From: Sphingobium psychrophilum
Lineage (GTDB): Bacteria > Pseudomonadota > Alphaproteobacteria > Sphingomonadales > Sphingomonadaceae
Assembly: GCF_012927105.1 (NCBI RefSeq)
Contig: NZ_JABBFV010000002.1
Span: forward strand, 293,951-357,950
Direction: 5' to 3'
Length of the DNA: 64,000 bases
A program made the translations under genes and the position numbers. The notes beneath the pieces were generated by a model, which searched no databases, was not told where the DNA came from, and saw nothing but the letters and a program-made list of their open reading frames with translations. Positions 43,351 through 54,336 of this stretch are shown in pieces (positions within the stretch are counted from its first letter, which is position 1; the number at the start of each line of letters is the position of its first letter).

Positions 43351-44181
43351 CTAATCGCCCAACCAATCGGTTGTGATCTCGCCTTTATGCCCCTCCGGCG
43401 CAAGCGCGACGCGCAGAGCTTCCAACAGAGGCGGCAGCGCCTGCGTGAAGGCGTAGGGCGGGTTAACGATATAGAGGCCCGCGCCATTATAGATTCCGGG
43501 CTGATCGCCATCGTACAACCAATGCTCCACTCGCAGCAATTTCGGGATACCGAGCTTGCGCATCTGCTCCCTCCAGCGCCAATGCGCGGCGCGGTCTTTC
43601 AGCGGATACCAGATCACTGTCACGCCATGCGCCCATTTGCGGTGAATGGCGGCGAGGGTGGCAGTGATCCGTGCGCGTTCATCCGTCCGCTCGAACGGCG
43701 GGTCGACCAGCACCACGCCTCGAGGCGTCCGGGGTGGCAGCATCGCCAGCCACAGCTCATAAGCGTCGCGCTCGTGCACGGCAGCCGATGTGCCGTGCAT
43801 CACGCCGCGCAATGTATGGGCGTCTTCGGGATGTTTTTCGTTGAGGATTAAGAAATCCTGCGGGCGCAAAAGCTGCACTAGAATTCCCGGCGAGCCGGGG
43901 TAGAAGTGCGGTTCGGCTCCTGTATTTACAGCCTGTACGACGGCGCGGTAGTCGTCCAGCAACGGGTTCGGGTCGGCAAGGGCCTGCAGCACGCCCTGGG
44001 TGGACTCGCCGGTCCGGCGGGCGTCCTCGCCGTGGAGGTCGTATAGCCCGCAGCCGGCATGGGTGTCGATTAGGGTCAATGCGCCCGGTTTTTGCTGCAA
44101 TGCCCGTACGAGGGCGATAAGCAGGCAGTGCTTCACGACGTCGGCGCTATTGCCGGCATGGAAGGAATGACGATAATTCAT
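43351..44181 (-). CDS. rlmJ: 23S rRNA (adenine2030-N6)-methyltransferase
   Basis: A 276-residue SAM-dependent methyltransferase of the RlmJ (YhiR) family that modifies A2030 of 23S rRNA. MNYRHSFHAGNSADVVKH is the diagnostic start, TLIDTHAGCGLYDL the SAM-binding loop and GVVLVDPPFE the catalytic DPPF-type motif. Length is normal. It is a housekeeping gene marooned beside mobile debris; no operon partners are seen. Confidence 0.95.
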   Translation of the reverse strand: MNYRHSFHAGNSADVVKHCLLIALVRALQQKPGALTLIDTHAGCGLYDLHGEDARRTGESTQGVLQALADPNPLLDDYRAVVQAVNTGAEPHFYPGSPGILVQLLRPQDFLILNEKHPEDAHTLRGVMHGTSAAVHERDAYELWLAMLPPRTPRGVVLVDPPFERTDERARITATLAAIHRKWAHGVTVIWYPLKDRAAHWRWREQMRKLGIPKLLRVEHWLYDGDQPGIYNGAGLYIVNPPYAFTQALPPLLEALRVALAPEGHKGEITTDWLGD

Positions 44182-44791
44182 TACGCCTCAAAAATCCTGA
44201 CGATCTACTTTTCTACATGCCACTAGGCGCGTTTGACGAGCGCGAAGCGATTGATGGAACCAATCCGGCGCTAGTATAAAGTCAGGCGGAAACCTTCAAC
44301 GCACTTTTGCGCAAGGCTTCAAGCCAGCGTTAGCAGAGGCAGAGAGGCAAGGCTTTGGGCGCATGGGAATGTTCGATCATCGCATAGCCGAACGCGATGG
44401 GCATTACTGGGAATCGCCTGTTCGTCCGATGTTGGCAATACCTTCACATAGCGCCGACTTATCAGAACTGCAGTGCTGACACGAACGCATCCGCTTGTGA
44501 TAGTGACGGACTTCCACCTCCTCACAGTAGAATAACTTGGACTGGTCGACACCTGGGTTGAATTCAGCTTTTCCAACGGGGCTTTCAAGTGAGCCGGGCC
44601 TGGCGTTCGGCACCAAGTGATCAGCGAAATAGAAGCCATCCGCCTTCGAGCGCCACAGGCGTGCGATAAGGTGCCGCTACTCCTCACATAATCAACAAAC
44701 TTATGGATGCGTCATAAAGCGGATCCGCGGCTCGAACGCGTTATGACGGCACAAAGGCCATGGTTGCGGAGGTCTTGGTGAAAGCTGTCCG
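44182..44791. other. 610-base stretch with no recognisable gene
   Basis: No known family was recognised. A minus-strand open frame at 44404-44616 contains RSKLFYCEEVEVRHYHKRM-like sequence (SKLFYCEEVEVRHYHK), but it lacks a ribosome site, overlaps another open frame and has no recognised relatives. AT-rich, low-coding sequence continues the decayed character of the neighbouring segment. Confidence 0.4.
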
Positions 44792-45442
44792 CTAGGTTTC
44801 TTTCAAGACGCTTTGTGGCACGAGGATCAACGTTCGGCCCTCCGCACGCCAGCTGGCAAGCTGCGACAGAAAGTTCATTCCCAATATGTCTACCGGTCCA
44901 AACGCCGGCGAGATGACCACCTTGAGATTGCGCGCCTGGATGGACCCGATTTGCAATCGGTCAATCGAGCCGGTTTCTACGCGAACTGCGCCATTGGCGG
45001 TCTGCATGACAACGGGCATCATATTGGCTTTGCGCTCGACCGACGCGCTATCCGCAGTGGCCTGTGATAGGGCGGTGATGGTCGCGCCACTGTCGACGAG
45101 CATATGCCGTTCCACGCCATTGATGTTGACCCGCGCCCAGAAATGGCCGTCCCGGCTCATCGCGATGCGCACATCCTTGCCAGAGACGATCTGGTCGTCG
45201 AGCCCGAGCCTGGATTTCACTCCGGCAAGCGTAGGATCGTATGGCGCTTGCTGGAACAGGATGAACAGACAGAAGGCCAGTAGTCCCATCGAAAACAGGG
45301 CACGCAACATCCGCCCGATAAAGGGAATATTGAACAGTAGGATCAACAGGACAGCGGTCCCTACCGCGTAAATGGCCAGTTGCTGCCATTCGGGGTTAGT
45401 CGTGAGGTCCATGGGCGCGCGCCACTGCAAAGGCGATATCAT
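44792..45442 (-). CDS. Retropepsin-like aspartic protease (clan AA)
   Basis: A 216-residue membrane-anchored protein of the bacterial retropepsin-like (TIGR02281) group. Two hydrophobic helices near residues 22-70 (YAVGTAVLLILLF; ALFSMGLLAFCLFILF) precede a periplasmic domain with MLVDSGATITALS, the single catalytic DSGA motif, and later GPVDILGMNFLSQL. Active enzymes are dimers. The ATG overlaps the sugar-dehydrogenase stop (ATGA), and it ends the run. Substrate unknown. Confidence 0.88.
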   Translation of the reverse strand: MISPLQWRAPMDLTTNPEWQQLAIYAVGTAVLLILLFNIPFIGRMLRALFSMGLLAFCLFILFQQAPYDPTLAGVKSRLGLDDQIVSGKDVRIAMSRDGHFWARVNINGVERHMLVDSGATITALSQATADSASVERKANMMPVVMQTANGAVRVETGSIDRLQIGSIQARNLKVVISPAFGPVDILGMNFLSQLASWRAEGRTLILVPQSVLKET

Positions 45443-46752
45443 TGCGCTGATTCAGGCCGATCTGGCGCGACCCGCCACACCGTGTTCGACACGTCATCCG
45501 CGACGATTACGCTGTCATGGACCGGATTATAGGTGACGCCAACCGGGCGCCCCCGTGCATGTCCGTCTTTCAGGAAGCCAGTCAGAAAATCGACCGGCTT
45601 GCCCGCCGGGCGGCCATTAACGAAGGGTATCCACACCACCTTGTAACCCGAGGGGTCCTGCCGATTCCAACTGCCATGCTCACCGACAAAAGCGCCTTGC
45701 GAGAACCGCCCAAAGCCCGCGCTCGATACGAAGCTCAAACCCAAGGCTGCAACATGAGAGCCAAGCGCATAATCGGGGCGCTGTGCATTTGCGACCATCT
45801 TCGGATTTTGCGGATGCACACGTGGATCGACGTTTCGCCCCCAATAGCTGTAGGGCCAGCCGTAGAAGCCGCCAAGCCGCACCGACGTCAGATAATCGGG
45901 CACCAATTGTGGACCCAGTTCATCGCGTTCGTTGACGACCGACCAGAGCGCGCGGGTCTGCGGATTGATGGCGAGCGCTGTGGGGTTGCGGATACCGCTG
46001 GCATAGGTGCGGCGCGCGCCGGTTGCGCGATCGATTTCCCAGATGACGGCCCGGTCCTCCTCAACCGCCATGCCGCGCTCCCCCACATTGCTGTTCGAGC
46101 CGATACCGACATAGAGTTTCGTGCCATCGGCGCTGGCAGCAAGCGACTTGGTCCAATGATGATTGATGCGCGACGGCAGCTTCGTCACCTCCTGCCCTGG
46201 GGTCGCTATGCGGGTGTCGCCCTCCTTGTACGGAAAGCGCAGCAGCGCGTCCTGATCCGCGACGTAGAGATTACCCTCGACGAAGGCCAGGCCATAGGGC
46301 GCGTTCAGCCCGTCGATCAGGATCGTTCTGACCTCAGCCCTGCCATCGCCATCGGCGTCGCGCAGCAAGGTGATGCGGTTGGCACCTTTGACCGGCGTCT
46401 TGCCCTTGCTCTTGATATAGCCCGCGATCACATCCTTGGGCCGCAGCAGCGGCGCGTCCGCGCCGCCCGATCCTTCTGCAACCAGGATATCGCCATTGGG
46501 CAGCACCAGCGTCTGGCGCGGCACTTTAAGATCGGTGGCGAGCGCAGTGACGGTAAAACCGCGCGGGGCGACCGGCTTTTCACCATCCCAACCCTGCGGC
46601 GTGGCGATCTTGATCGGTGGTATCAGCGTTTCGCGCTGCGCGGGCAGATCGGGGGTAGCGCCGGTCTGGTCGATGCCCGGCTTGCTGCTACTACATGCGG
46701 CGAGGGCAAGGATGGCGGCCGTCGCGCCGAATGGGCGGAGATAAAGGGTCAT
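45439..46752 (-). CDS. PQQ-dependent sugar dehydrogenase-like lipoprotein (L-sorbosone dehydrogenase type)
   Basis: A 437-residue periplasmic lipoprotein: MTLYLRPFGATAAILALAAC provides the lipobox. The beta-propeller resembles soluble glucose/sorbosone dehydrogenases using PQQ, with GFTVTALATDLKVPRQTLVLPNGDILVAEG, NAPYGLAFVEGNLYVAD and HGSWNRQDPSGYKVVWIPF. It would oxidise sugars or sugar lactone precursors and pass electrons to a carrier. The ATG at 46752 overlaps the DUF2231 stop (ATGA). Cofactor binding is inferred from family, not proved by motif. Confidence 0.85.
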   Translation of the reverse strand: MTLYLRPFGATAAILALAACSSSKPGIDQTGATPDLPAQRETLIPPIKIATPQGWDGEKPVAPRGFTVTALATDLKVPRQTLVLPNGDILVAEGSGGADAPLLRPKDVIAGYIKSKGKTPVKGANRITLLRDADGDGRAEVRTILIDGLNAPYGLAFVEGNLYVADQDALLRFPYKEGDTRIATPGQEVTKLPSRINHHWTKSLAASADGTKLYVGIGSNSNVGERGMAVEEDRAVIWEIDRATGARRTYASGIRNPTALAINPQTRALWSVVNERDELGPQLVPDYLTSVRLGGFYGWPYSYWGRNVDPRVHPQNPKMVANAQRPDYALGSHVAALGLSFVSSAGFGRFSQGAFVGEHGSWNRQDPSGYKVVWIPFVNGRPAGKPVDFLTGFLKDGHARGRPVGVTYNPVHDSVIVADDVSNTVWRVAPDRPESAQ

Positions 46753-47240
46753 CGGGCGATCTCCCACTTGGCGCCATGCGCGAGCCAGCTTGCGGCGATG
46801 GCGAACGCTGCGCTCAGGATGGAGAGTATCAGCCCGGTCGTTCCGACCGAACTCCATGCGTCGCGGCTATGCTGAAACGCGTTGACCAGGCCCGCTATCC
46901 ACGCAAGCACGAGCAACAGCGCGTAGAGACGTGCTCCGCGCCACCTGATCGCCAGAATCAAGCTCCACGCAAGGGCGACCCCACCGAACACCAGCGCCCC
47001 TACGATGAGCCAGGACGAGAAATTCGTCCACTGAACCTCTGCCGTCTGAAGATAGGTGATGTCGGTGAACAGTGCGATGGTGAACAAGGCAACTGGGAAC
47101 GACAGAAGAAGCGCAAGGGGCGGTGGAAGCAGTGGCCGATATGCCGACGACGCGCTGGACAAGGAATGTCTCCAGGATGGGAGAGGGAGGAGAATATGGG
47201 AATGCGCGGCACGTAACTTTGGTTGCGCGATCAGCGTCAT
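46749..47240 (-). CDS. DUF2231 membrane protein
   Basis: A 163-residue inner-membrane protein with about four hydrophobic helices (PLLPPPLALLLSFPVALFTI; FSSWLIVGALVFGGVALAW; LYALLLVLAWIAGLV; and a last one near the C-terminus). The DUF2231 family often sits beside PQQ enzymes or cytochromes and may carry redox or heme functions; that is not shown here. ATG at 47240 overlaps the upstream stop (ATGA), and its own stop overlaps the sugar dehydrogenase start. Confidence 0.8.
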   Translation of the reverse strand: MTLIAQPKLRAAHSHILLPLPSWRHSLSSASSAYRPLLPPPLALLLSFPVALFTIALFTDITYLQTAEVQWTNFSSWLIVGALVFGGVALAWSLILAIRWRGARLYALLLVLAWIAGLVNAFQHSRDAWSSVGTTGLILSILSAAFAIAASWLAHGAKWEIAR

Positions 47241-47539
47241 GTGCCGCTTTTGCGCGGGCCTCTCCGGCGGGATCGCCCCGTCGTCATGGGATCGGGTTTC
47301 TTGGGCGGCGACCAGCCGGGCGGGGTCGATACGCGTTGTCGGTTCGTGCCCAGGCCCATGGCGCCGGGGGTCTGGCGAACCAGCCCAGTGGGATCGAAAT
47401 CAGCCGCCTGCGTCCCCGCAGGCGCTTTGCGCAACAGGCTGATGCGGTCCCGCAGGTCCGCGGCGGTTTCGAAGTCGCCGCGTTCAGCCGCTGCCTCCAT
47501 GGCCAGCCGGAGCGCTTCGATGCCGCCAGCCTTCGTCAT
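47237..47539 (-). CDS. Small UVR-motif protein
   Basis: A 100-residue protein. The N-terminal third has a UvrB/UvrC-type motif (GIEALRLAMEAAAERGDFET, then AADLRDRISLLR). The remainder is a basic, proline-rich tail (SRRRGPRKSG). The motif mediates contacts in UvrBC but also occurs in clamp and chaperone adaptors. It is coupled by ATGA at both ends. Function unknown. Confidence 0.8.
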   Translation of the reverse strand: MTKAGGIEALRLAMEAAAERGDFETAADLRDRISLLRKAPAGTQAADFDPTGLVRQTPGAMGLGTNRQRVSTPPGWSPPKKPDPMTTGRSRRRGPRKSGT

Positions 47540-48381
47540 TTGAATGCCCAGCGCAGTGTCTGTGCGATGCCGAATGTCCCTGCCCGGACGATCGGGCGCT
47601 CCAACGGGGGCAGGCTCATCCTGTGCATCTTACGCGCCCATTGCGGCAACAGATCGACCGCCGCCTGGACCGCCAGCCGTCTTGGCGCTTCGGCTGCCAG
47701 GCTGGTCGTGCTGCCGTTCATGATCAGGCGTGCGACGGTCCGGGTGCGATCGTCCACTCGCAATTGCGGGCGCATCTCTTCGACCAGGGCGCGTGCCTGG
47801 GATCGCGATGTTGGTACCGGGTCGGCGCCCATGGCACGACCGATCAGCGCCATTTCCGCGAAATACCGATTCTGGTCGTCGGCGGGCATGGTCGGTTCGC
47901 CATAGCGAATCCAGGCATTCAGGAAACTGCTCGCTTCGGTGACATGGACCCAGGCCAGAAGGGCCGGATCATTGGCATGATAGGCCGTGCCATCCGGCAG
48001 CGTGCCGCTGACATGATCATGCACACGACGGACGCGCGCCATTGTCGCCTGCGCCAAATCCCGATCGGCGTAGGTCGTCGCCGCGATGAACCGGGCGGTC
48101 CGGCGCAGGCGGCCATGCATATCCGTGCGGAAATTTGAGTGATCCCAGACGCCAGCCAGTACGGAAGGGTGCAACATCTGCATAAGCAGGCTGCCGATCC
48201 CGCCGACCATCATCGACGCCACGTCGCCATGCACCCGCCATGCTACCGAATCTGGATCGAACAGCGCGTCGGCGCTTCTTGATACGGGTGTTTCGCCCTT
48301 GCCAAGGTCGTTGAACATACCAACCACCTGATGGCGGATAGACTGTTTGATGCCATTGGACAGGGTGCGGAGCGTCAGCAT
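47536..48381 (-). CDS. MpaB-family (DUF2236) oxygenase-like protein
   Basis: A 281-residue protein of the DUF2236/MpaB family, predicted heme-dependent or heme-like oxygenases (MpaB, latex clearing protein relatives). Features include GGIGSLLMQMLHPSVLAGVWDHS and RTARFIAATTYADR, then HVTEASSFLNAWIRY. It is the first gene of the coupled five-gene run and is coupled to the UVR protein by ATGA. Substrate unknown. Confidence 0.88.
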   Translation of the reverse strand: MLTLRTLSNGIKQSIRHQVVGMFNDLGKGETPVSRSADALFDPDSVAWRVHGDVASMMVGGIGSLLMQMLHPSVLAGVWDHSNFRTDMHGRLRRTARFIAATTYADRDLAQATMARVRRVHDHVSGTLPDGTAYHANDPALLAWVHVTEASSFLNAWIRYGEPTMPADDQNRYFAEMALIGRAMGADPVPTSRSQARALVEEMRPQLRVDDRTRTVARLIMNGSTTSLAAEAPRRLAVQAAVDLLPQWARKMHRMSLPPLERPIVRAGTFGIAQTLRWAFK

Positions 48382-48789
48382 ATAGGGATCAACGAACGGC
48401 CCGGACGATCGGTCCGCATGGACTTTGCAATCCTCATCACCCGACCCGGTTCCCCCATCTTACGATGCTGCTCCGTCAGGATCGCCGCGGATGTCAAATG
48501 CGCTACGGCAGCCGATATCCTGTTTTCCCACCGGACACGATATGCGCCTTGCCTTCATCAGCGCATCCCATCCATCGTGCGCGACGTCGCCAGGACCCCT
48601 CTTGCTGTCGGATGATCTGACACTGGTATCGAGCATATCCGCGGAACCGAAAAATTCCGTTTCGACCAATTCTGGCGCGCTACAAAACGAATAGTTCTTC
48701 GCAAGGGCGGTTGCTCGTGAGTGAGCAACCGATCAGGTCGTCGCCCTTGCAATATCGCACAGTATGCGCCGATGTCACTGATGAAACAT
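48382..48789. other. Intergenic region downstream of dnaE2, with a hairpin
   Basis: No gene is recognised in this 408-base stretch. It should hold the promoter of the MpaB run and the 3' end of the dnaE2 transcript. A perfect 8-base hairpin (GGTTGCTC at 48709-48716, GAGCAACC at 48723-48730, loop of six) lies about 60 bases past the dnaE2 stop but lacks a T-run. Confidence 0.5.
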
Positions 48790-51700
48790 TCACCGAAAAT
48801 CCCTTGGCTTCACCTTGATGCCTTCGGTCGACTGCCCGGGAATGATGCCCGATCCCAGCCTCAGGTCAGGGATGTATATCTCACGTGCCTTACGACCGAG
48901 CAATTTGCTGTCCGGGTCCCGGGGATCAGGTCCACCCCCGTTTTTTGCGCCATCGCCGCGCGCCGGGCGAAAGACGTTGGCAAGATCGCTCCGTTCGCCC
49001 ACGCTTGCCAGCAACCCCGACAGATTTTCAAGCCGCTGGGCAATGACGTGAATGACCTCGCCTTCTTTCTGAACCTGACCGCGCACGCCCAGCATGGATG
49101 CGCCAAGGACAGTCCCGCGATTGGCTTCGAATATTTTGGTCCAGACTACAAGATTTGCGATCCCGGTTTCATCCTCGATAGTGATGAACATGATGCCCTT
49201 GGCAGAGCCGGGTCGCTGCCGCACCATGACGATTCCTGCAAGATTGACCCAGCGACCATCGCGGATGTCAGAAAGCGCCGCGCACGGGACCATCTTCCTA
49301 GCTACCAAATCCGCCCTGAGAAAGGCCACCGGGTGGGCGCGGAGTGATAGCGCGACACTGCGATAATCTTCCACGACTTCCCGGCCTTCCGCCATCGGCG
49401 AGAGCTCAACCGTCGGTTCGACCGCTTCGGCGCGGGGCTTTCCCTCGCGCTCGTCTGCCGCGGCAAAAAGGGGTAGGGGGCTGTCGCGCAACCCTTTCAC
49501 ATCCCACAGGCCAGTGCGGCGGCTGTGCTGGAGCGAGCCAAAGCCATCAGCATCACCGATCCGATTGAGAGCGCCAGCGCCGACGCCAGTTCTGCGCTGG
49601 ATTTCTTCCACTGAAGCATAGGGCTCTGCGCCACGGGCCGAGACGATCGCCGCTCCGTCCGGATTGGCAAGATCGCGGACCATGCGCAGCCCAAGGCGCA
49701 CGGCCTTGTACCGCCGGTTCCCCTCTTCAAGCGTGCAGTCCCAGCGGCTATGGTTTACATCAACAGGTCGGACCTCAACGCCATGTTCGCGTGCGTCGCG
49801 GACGATTTGGGCTGGCGCATAGAAGCCCATGGGCTGAGCGTTCAGCAATGCTGCACAGAATACATCTGGATGATGGCATTTGAGCCAGGAGGAGGCATAG
49901 GCGATGAGCGCGAAGCTTGCGGCATGGCTTTCGGGGAAGCCATAGGAGCCAAAGCCTTCGATCTGCTTGAAGGTCTGTTCGGCAAAAGCCTGCTCATAGC
50001 CGCGCTCGACCATGCCGCCGATGAGCTTGTCGCGAAAATGGCTGACCCCGCCGGTCAGCTTGAACGTCGCCATCGCCCGCCGCAAAAGGTCCGCCTCGCT
50101 GGCGGTGAACCCGGCACACTCAATTGCGACCCGCATCGCCTGCTCCTGAAAGAGCGGGACGCCGAGCGTCTTTTCGAGGACGCGGCGCAACTCCGGCTTG
50201 GGATAGCTGACCTCCTCCTTTCCTTCGCGGCGCCTCAGATAAGGGTGGACCATGTCGCCCTGGATGGGGCCAGGTCGCACGATGGCGACCTCGACGACCA
50301 GGTCATAGAATGTCCTTGGCTTGATACGCGGCAGCATCGCCATTTGTGCCCGGCTTTCGATCTGGAAGACGCCAAGCGTGTCAGCCTTGCGGATCATCGC
50401 ATAGGTTGCCGGGTCTTCGGCCGGTATCGTGGCGAGATCGAGGTGGATGTCCTTCTCCTCGCGCAGGAGATCGAAGCCGCGTCGCATGCAGCTGAGCATG
50501 CCCAATGCCAGCACATCGACCTTCATGAACCCCATGAGGTCGATATCATCCTTGTCCCATTCGATGATTTGGCGATCATCCATGCGGGCCGGTTCGATCG
50601 GGACCAACTCGTCGAGCCGGTCGCGGGTCAGCACGAAGCCGCCGGGATGCTGCGAGGAATGGCGCGGCGTATCCATGAGCAGACGCGACAGCTCCAGCGT
50701 GAGGGCAAGGCGGCGATCGGTCATATCAAGATTGAGCTCGGCGACATGGCGGTCCTGCACACCCTCGCGGCTCCAGCCCCAGACCTGTCCTGACAGCGCG
50801 TCGGTGACGTCGGTCGAAAGCCCGAGCGCCTTGCCCACCTCGCGGATCGCGCCTTTGGTACGGAAGCGGGAGATGACGGCGGTCAGCGCACTATGGTTGC
50901 GGCCATAGGTCTCGTAGATCCACTGGATCACTTCCTCGCGGCGCTCATGCTCAAAATCGACATCGATATCGGGTGGCTCGCGTCGCTCAGCGCTCACGAA
51001 CCGTTCGAACAGCAGTTCGGTGCGCACCGGGTCGATCGAGGTGATGCCAAGGCAATAGCAGACCGCCGAGTTCGCGGCCGATCCCCGGCCCTGGCACAAA
51101 ATGCCTTTCGAGCGCGCAAAATTGACGATCGCGTGGACCGTCAGAAAATAGGGTGCGTAATCGAGCTGGGCGATGAGACGCAGCTCATGCTCCAGCTGGG
51201 CCCTTGTTTTGTCGTCGATGCCGTCTGGATAGCGGGCAGGGGCTTTTGCCCAGGTAAGGCGCTCAAGTTCCTGCTGCGGTGTACGCCCGCTTTTACCGAT
51301 TTCATCGGGATATTGATAGCGCAACTCTTCAAGGGAAAAGCGGCATTGCTCGGCGATAGCGACACTTCGCCGAACTGGCCCTGTGTCCCCAAGATATCGC
51401 AGGAACAGCCGGTCCAGCTCGTCGGCGTCCTTGAGGTGCCGGTCTGCGATCTGCTCGCGTCGCTCGCCCAGATCGTCGATCGTGCATTTCTCGCGGATAC
51501 AGGTCATAACATCCTGCAGCATTCGGCGCTGGGGCGTGTGGTAAAGGACATCGCCGGTGGCGACGGTCGCGACGCGCGCCTGCTGTGCCATCTGTGTCAG
51601 CCGTCGCAACCGCAATGCGTCGCCCGGTTGCCGTTGGAGGGTCAGCGCGAGGTAGCTGCGTTCCTGAAAGATGGATGAGACGCTGACGAGGTCCGCCTGC

Positions 51701-52107
51701 GTTTTTGCGTCGTCGCTATCGGGGATAAGGATGGCGATCAGTCCCTCGCTCCACGTGGCGACATCATCCCAATGCAGTTCGCAGCCCCCTTTACCAGCGC
51801 GCGATTTGCCGAGCGTCAGCAGACGACAGAGACGGCCATAGGCTGCGCGGTCCGTGGGATAGACAAGCAGACCAGTGCCACAGTAAAGATCCAGCCTGCA
51901 GCCGTTGATGACGCGCACGCCCGTCGAACGGCCAGCGTCCCAAGCGCGCACCAATCCCGCCAGACTGTTGCGATCCAAGATGCCGACCGCCGGCAGGCCC
52001 AGCATGGCGGCAGCGGTCAGGAGTTCCTCAGGCGAGGATGCACCCCGCAGGAAGCTGAAATGGCTCGTCACCTGCAACTCGACATAGCGCTGATCGGCAA
52101 GGCTCAT
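48790..52107 (-). CDS. dnaE2: Error-prone DNA polymerase III alpha subunit
   Basis: A 1105-residue C-family polymerase, the catalytic part of the SOS mutasome that copies past lesions. The PHP domain begins at [20 protein letters not shown]; the catalytic acidic triad region [13 protein letters not shown] is intact; [15 protein letters not shown] is the polymerase signature. The ATG at 52107 overlaps the imuB stop (ATGA). The chain lacks the tau- and epsilon-binding extras of DnaE1, as usual for DnaE2. It works with ImuA and ImuB and is probably induced through the LexA box upstream of imuA. Confidence 0.95.
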   Translation of the reverse strand: MSLADQRYVELQVTSHFSFLRGASSPEELLTAAAMLGLPAVGILDRNSLAGLVRAWDAGRSTGVRVINGCRLDLYCGTGLLVYPTDRAAYGRLCRLLTLGKSRAGKGGCELHWDDVATWSEGLIAILIPDSDDAKTQADLVSVSSIFQERSYLALTLQRQPGDALRLRRLTQMAQQARVATVATGDVLYHTPQRRMLQDVMTCIREKCTIDDLGERREQIADRHLKDADELDRLFLRYLGDTGPVRRSVAIAEQCRFSLEELRYQYPDEIGKSGRTPQQELERLTWAKAPARYPDGIDDKTRAQLEHELRLIAQLDYAPYFLTVHAIVNFARSKGILCQGRGSAANSAVCYCLGITSIDPVRTELLFERFVSAERREPPDIDVDFEHERREEVIQWIYETYGRNHSALTAVISRFRTKGAIREVGKALGLSTDVTDALSGQVWGWSREGVQDRHVAELNLDMTDRRLALTLELSRLLMDTPRHSSQHPGGFVLTRDRLDELVPIEPARMDDRQIIEWDKDDIDLMGFMKVDVLALGMLSCMRRGFDLLREEKDIHLDLATIPAEDPATYAMIRKADTLGVFQIESRAQMAMLPRIKPRTFYDLVVEVAIVRPGPIQGDMVHPYLRRREGKEEVSYPKPELRRVLEKTLGVPLFQEQAMRVAIECAGFTASEADLLRRAMATFKLTGGVSHFRDKLIGGMVERGYEQAFAEQTFKQIEGFGSYGFPESHAASFALIAYASSWLKCHHPDVFCAALLNAQPMGFYAPAQIVRDAREHGVEVRPVDVNHSRWDCTLEEGNRRYKAVRLGLRMVRDLANPDGAAIVSARGAEPYASVEEIQRRTGVGAGALNRIGDADGFGSLQHSRRTGLWDVKGLRDSPLPLFAAADEREGKPRAEAVEPTVELSPMAEGREVVEDYRSVALSLRAHPVAFLRADLVARKMVPCAALSDIRDGRWVNLAGIVMVRQRPGSAKGIMFITIEDETGIANLVVWTKIFEANRGTVLGASMLGVRGQVQKEGEVIHVIAQRLENLSGLLASVGERSDLANVFRPARGDGAKNGGGPDPRDPDSKLLGRKAREIYIPDLRLGSGIIPGQSTEGIKVKPRDFR

Positions 52108-53657
52108 GCGAAGGCGCCATGGATGAACCAGGCCATCGGCCCGGTCGACGACCATTGGCCGTCGCCCAAGCGAAACAGCCAGTAGCGCCCGCCGCCCTCG
52201 ACCTCGACCTGGAAATAGTCGCGCACGAGATAGGGGCTGTCGGCTTCCAGGCCCTTGGCGCGCCACCATTCGCCCTGGAGGCGTTCGGGACCATCGGCCT
52301 GAACCACCTTGTGCCGCTTGCCCCGCCAGACGAACTGGGCAGGCGGATGGTCCGGCATCATCGCGATCACCTGGACCGGCTCGGGCGGTTCGATCATGCG
52401 GCCCGGGCGCGGCAGGACAGCGTTCCAGCGCCGATCCGTGCACTCGCGCAGCGCCGTTGTCCGCTTGACCGTTCGTTCGGGCATGGCGGACGAGCAGGGC
52501 GTCGTGCCGTACAGCCGGTCATAGCCGAAACGGTTCGCCAGCGCGTCGATAAGGGCACCAAGGTCCGGGCCGCGATGCGTATCGCCTGTAAGATCAGCCT
52601 GTGCGCTGCGGAGTGGTTCGACGATCGGCGCGATCAGGATCATGGTCTCGATCCCAAGGCCAGGGTCGATCCGTTCGATCCTGGGAACCAGGAGCTTTGT
52701 CAGATGCCGGGCATCCCTGGTGGGAGACGCCATACCGATCCTGACAGACTGATATTGGCCATCGACCCGTTCGCAATGGAGGTCGAGGCGCCGCGCGCCG
52801 GTGCCGCCCCGCATCAACGCAGCGCAAATGTCGTCGGTGAGATCGCCGATGACTTTTGCGATGGCGTCGGCCGTGCCGATGGGTTCAAGAAGCCCGCGGC
52901 GCGCCTGGGGCAGTGATGGCGGGAAGATCGGCGCCATCGCCTCTGGCGCATGGCCAAGGGCTTGGTCGAGGCGCCGATAGAGTTCATGTCCGTAGCGGCG
53001 CGCAATGGGACCGCGCGGCTCGGCAATGAGTTGCTCGATCCGGGTGAAGCCCATCTTGTGCAGATCGCTTGCCACTTTTGTCGGGATGCGCAGGGCGGCA
53101 AGGGGTAGGAGGCCGACCGCCTTCTTCTGGTCTCCAGGAAGAATGATAACCGGGCGACCGGCAGGGACATGGCGAGCGACCGCATGCGCGCAGCCTGCCG
53201 TGTCAGCAACAGCGATCTGTGCTGTAAGGCCCGAGCCGTTCACCCGGCGGAACAGGTCCTTGACCAGCGCTTCCTCGCCGCCGAACAGTTCGCCGCATCC
53301 GCTGATGTCGAGCCATAGGCCATCGGGGTAATCGACCGCGACGAAGGGGGCGTAGCGCTGCCCTGCCCATAGAGCTAGCCGCTCAAGCCCTTGCGCGTCG
53401 GCCGCTTCGTCTGCATCGAGCACGTCAAGATCGGGCACCATGGTCCTTGCCTTGGTGACGCTCATGCCGGGCGTGATGCCAAGGCTGCGGCCAAGCGCGT
53501 CCACCGCCGCGATCAGCTTGCGACCGTGCGATTCTATGGCCGTGACAAGCGGCTGCCGGGATGGCGCTGCGTTCGCCTCAGACGGCGATACGCCACGCTT
53601 CCTGCTGATCCGGTCGGTCGACCAGTATGGCAGGTAGAGCGAGACGACCCTGCGCAT
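52104..53657 (-). CDS. imuB: Y-family polymerase homolog ImuB
   Basis: A 517-residue Y-family-like protein that bridges DnaE2, the beta clamp and ImuA. The N-terminus ([16 protein letters not shown], then [20 protein letters not shown] and [20 protein letters not shown]) is typical of ImuB; ImuB is generally thought to lack polymerase activity. It overlaps imuA by 80 bases and dnaE2 by four. Length is normal. Confidence 0.93.
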   Translation of the reverse strand: MRRVVSLYLPYWSTDRISRKRGVSPSEANAAPSRQPLVTAIESHGRKLIAAVDALGRSLGITPGMSVTKARTMVPDLDVLDADEAADAQGLERLALWAGQRYAPFVAVDYPDGLWLDISGCGELFGGEEALVKDLFRRVNGSGLTAQIAVADTAGCAHAVARHVPAGRPVIILPGDQKKAVGLLPLAALRIPTKVASDLHKMGFTRIEQLIAEPRGPIARRYGHELYRRLDQALGHAPEAMAPIFPPSLPQARRGLLEPIGTADAIAKVIGDLTDDICAALMRGGTGARRLDLHCERVDGQYQSVRIGMASPTRDARHLTKLLVPRIERIDPGLGIETMILIAPIVEPLRSAQADLTGDTHRGPDLGALIDALANRFGYDRLYGTTPCSSAMPERTVKRTTALRECTDRRWNAVLPRPGRMIEPPEPVQVIAMMPDHPPAQFVWRGKRHKVVQADGPERLQGEWWRAKGLEADSPYLVRDYFQVEVEGGGRYWLFRLGDGQWSSTGPMAWFIHGAFA

Positions 53658-54309
53658 CGCAGGCCTCCACTATCCAGCTTTTGGGTTCTGCGCCGCGGAC
53701 GCGCTCGAGCGCGACCGACCAGCGCGGGCGGGCAAGGGCAGGGATGCCCAGATTCTCGCTGGGGGACGCCGTAATGCGCCATCGTGTCTGCGCTGCTGAG
53801 CCCTCGATCAGTGCGTCCGCCTTGGCGGCGCGACGCAGGATGAACGCAGTCACCCCGGACCCTTCGGCAGCAAGCTGAAGCCGTTTCGACGCGGTCGTTG
53901 AGAGCTTCGAGACCTCGCCCACGACGCCGGCGATGCCAGCCACGCGCAGGCAATCTTCCATCGCGATCAGCGCGCCCTTGTCATCGCCAGGCTCGACGAT
54001 GGTCAGGCGGTCAGGATGAAGGCCTGCAAGGTCGAGGGCAGGGGTGAACAAATCGCGCCAGCGCAGACACCAGAAAACCGGGCCTTCCATGCGCGCCAAT
54101 ATGCCTGCGATGAATATCGTTGCGGCTGCGTCGTCGCAAATGTCGAGAGAGCCCAGAACCTCATGCAATGCGCCGGTTGCAAGACCATTTCCGGGCAGAT
54201 GATCGTCGATGTCGTCAAGGCCGAAAGGATGGACGCCATGACGGCGCCCATCGCCCGTCACATGGGCGATCGACGAACGCAAATCCTCGAGGATGGCATT
54301 GCGGGGCAT
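53578..54309 (-). CDS. imuA: SOS mutagenesis protein ImuA
   Basis: A 243-residue RecA-fold protein, first gene of the imuA-imuB-dnaE2 cassette. LATGALHEVLG is the conserved entry to the fold, and VFWCLRWRDLFTPALDLAGLHPDRLTIVE is typical. Its stop lies 80 bases inside imuB. A LexA box begins 28 bases upstream of the ATG. In sphingomonads and Caulobacter this cassette makes most damage-induced mutations. Confidence 0.92.
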   Translation of the reverse strand: MPRNAILEDLRSSIAHVTGDGRRHGVHPFGLDDIDDHLPGNGLATGALHEVLGSLDICDDAAATIFIAGILARMEGPVFWCLRWRDLFTPALDLAGLHPDRLTIVEPGDDKGALIAMEDCLRVAGIAGVVGEVSKLSTTASKRLQLAAEGSGVTAFILRRAAKADALIEGSAAQTRWRITASPSENLGIPALARPRWSVALERVRGAEPKSWIVEACDAQGRLALPAILVDRPDQQEAWRIAV

Positions 54310-54336
54310 TCCTTGGTCTCATCAGTCTGGCAATAT

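Noticed and set aside
44404..44616. A 70-residue minus-strand gene
   Set aside because: No ribosome site, no recognised family and overlap with a competing frame.
48709..48730. A dnaE2 terminator
   Set aside because: The 8-base hairpin has no T-run on the minus strand and lies 60 bases away; kept only as a note in the intergenic entry.
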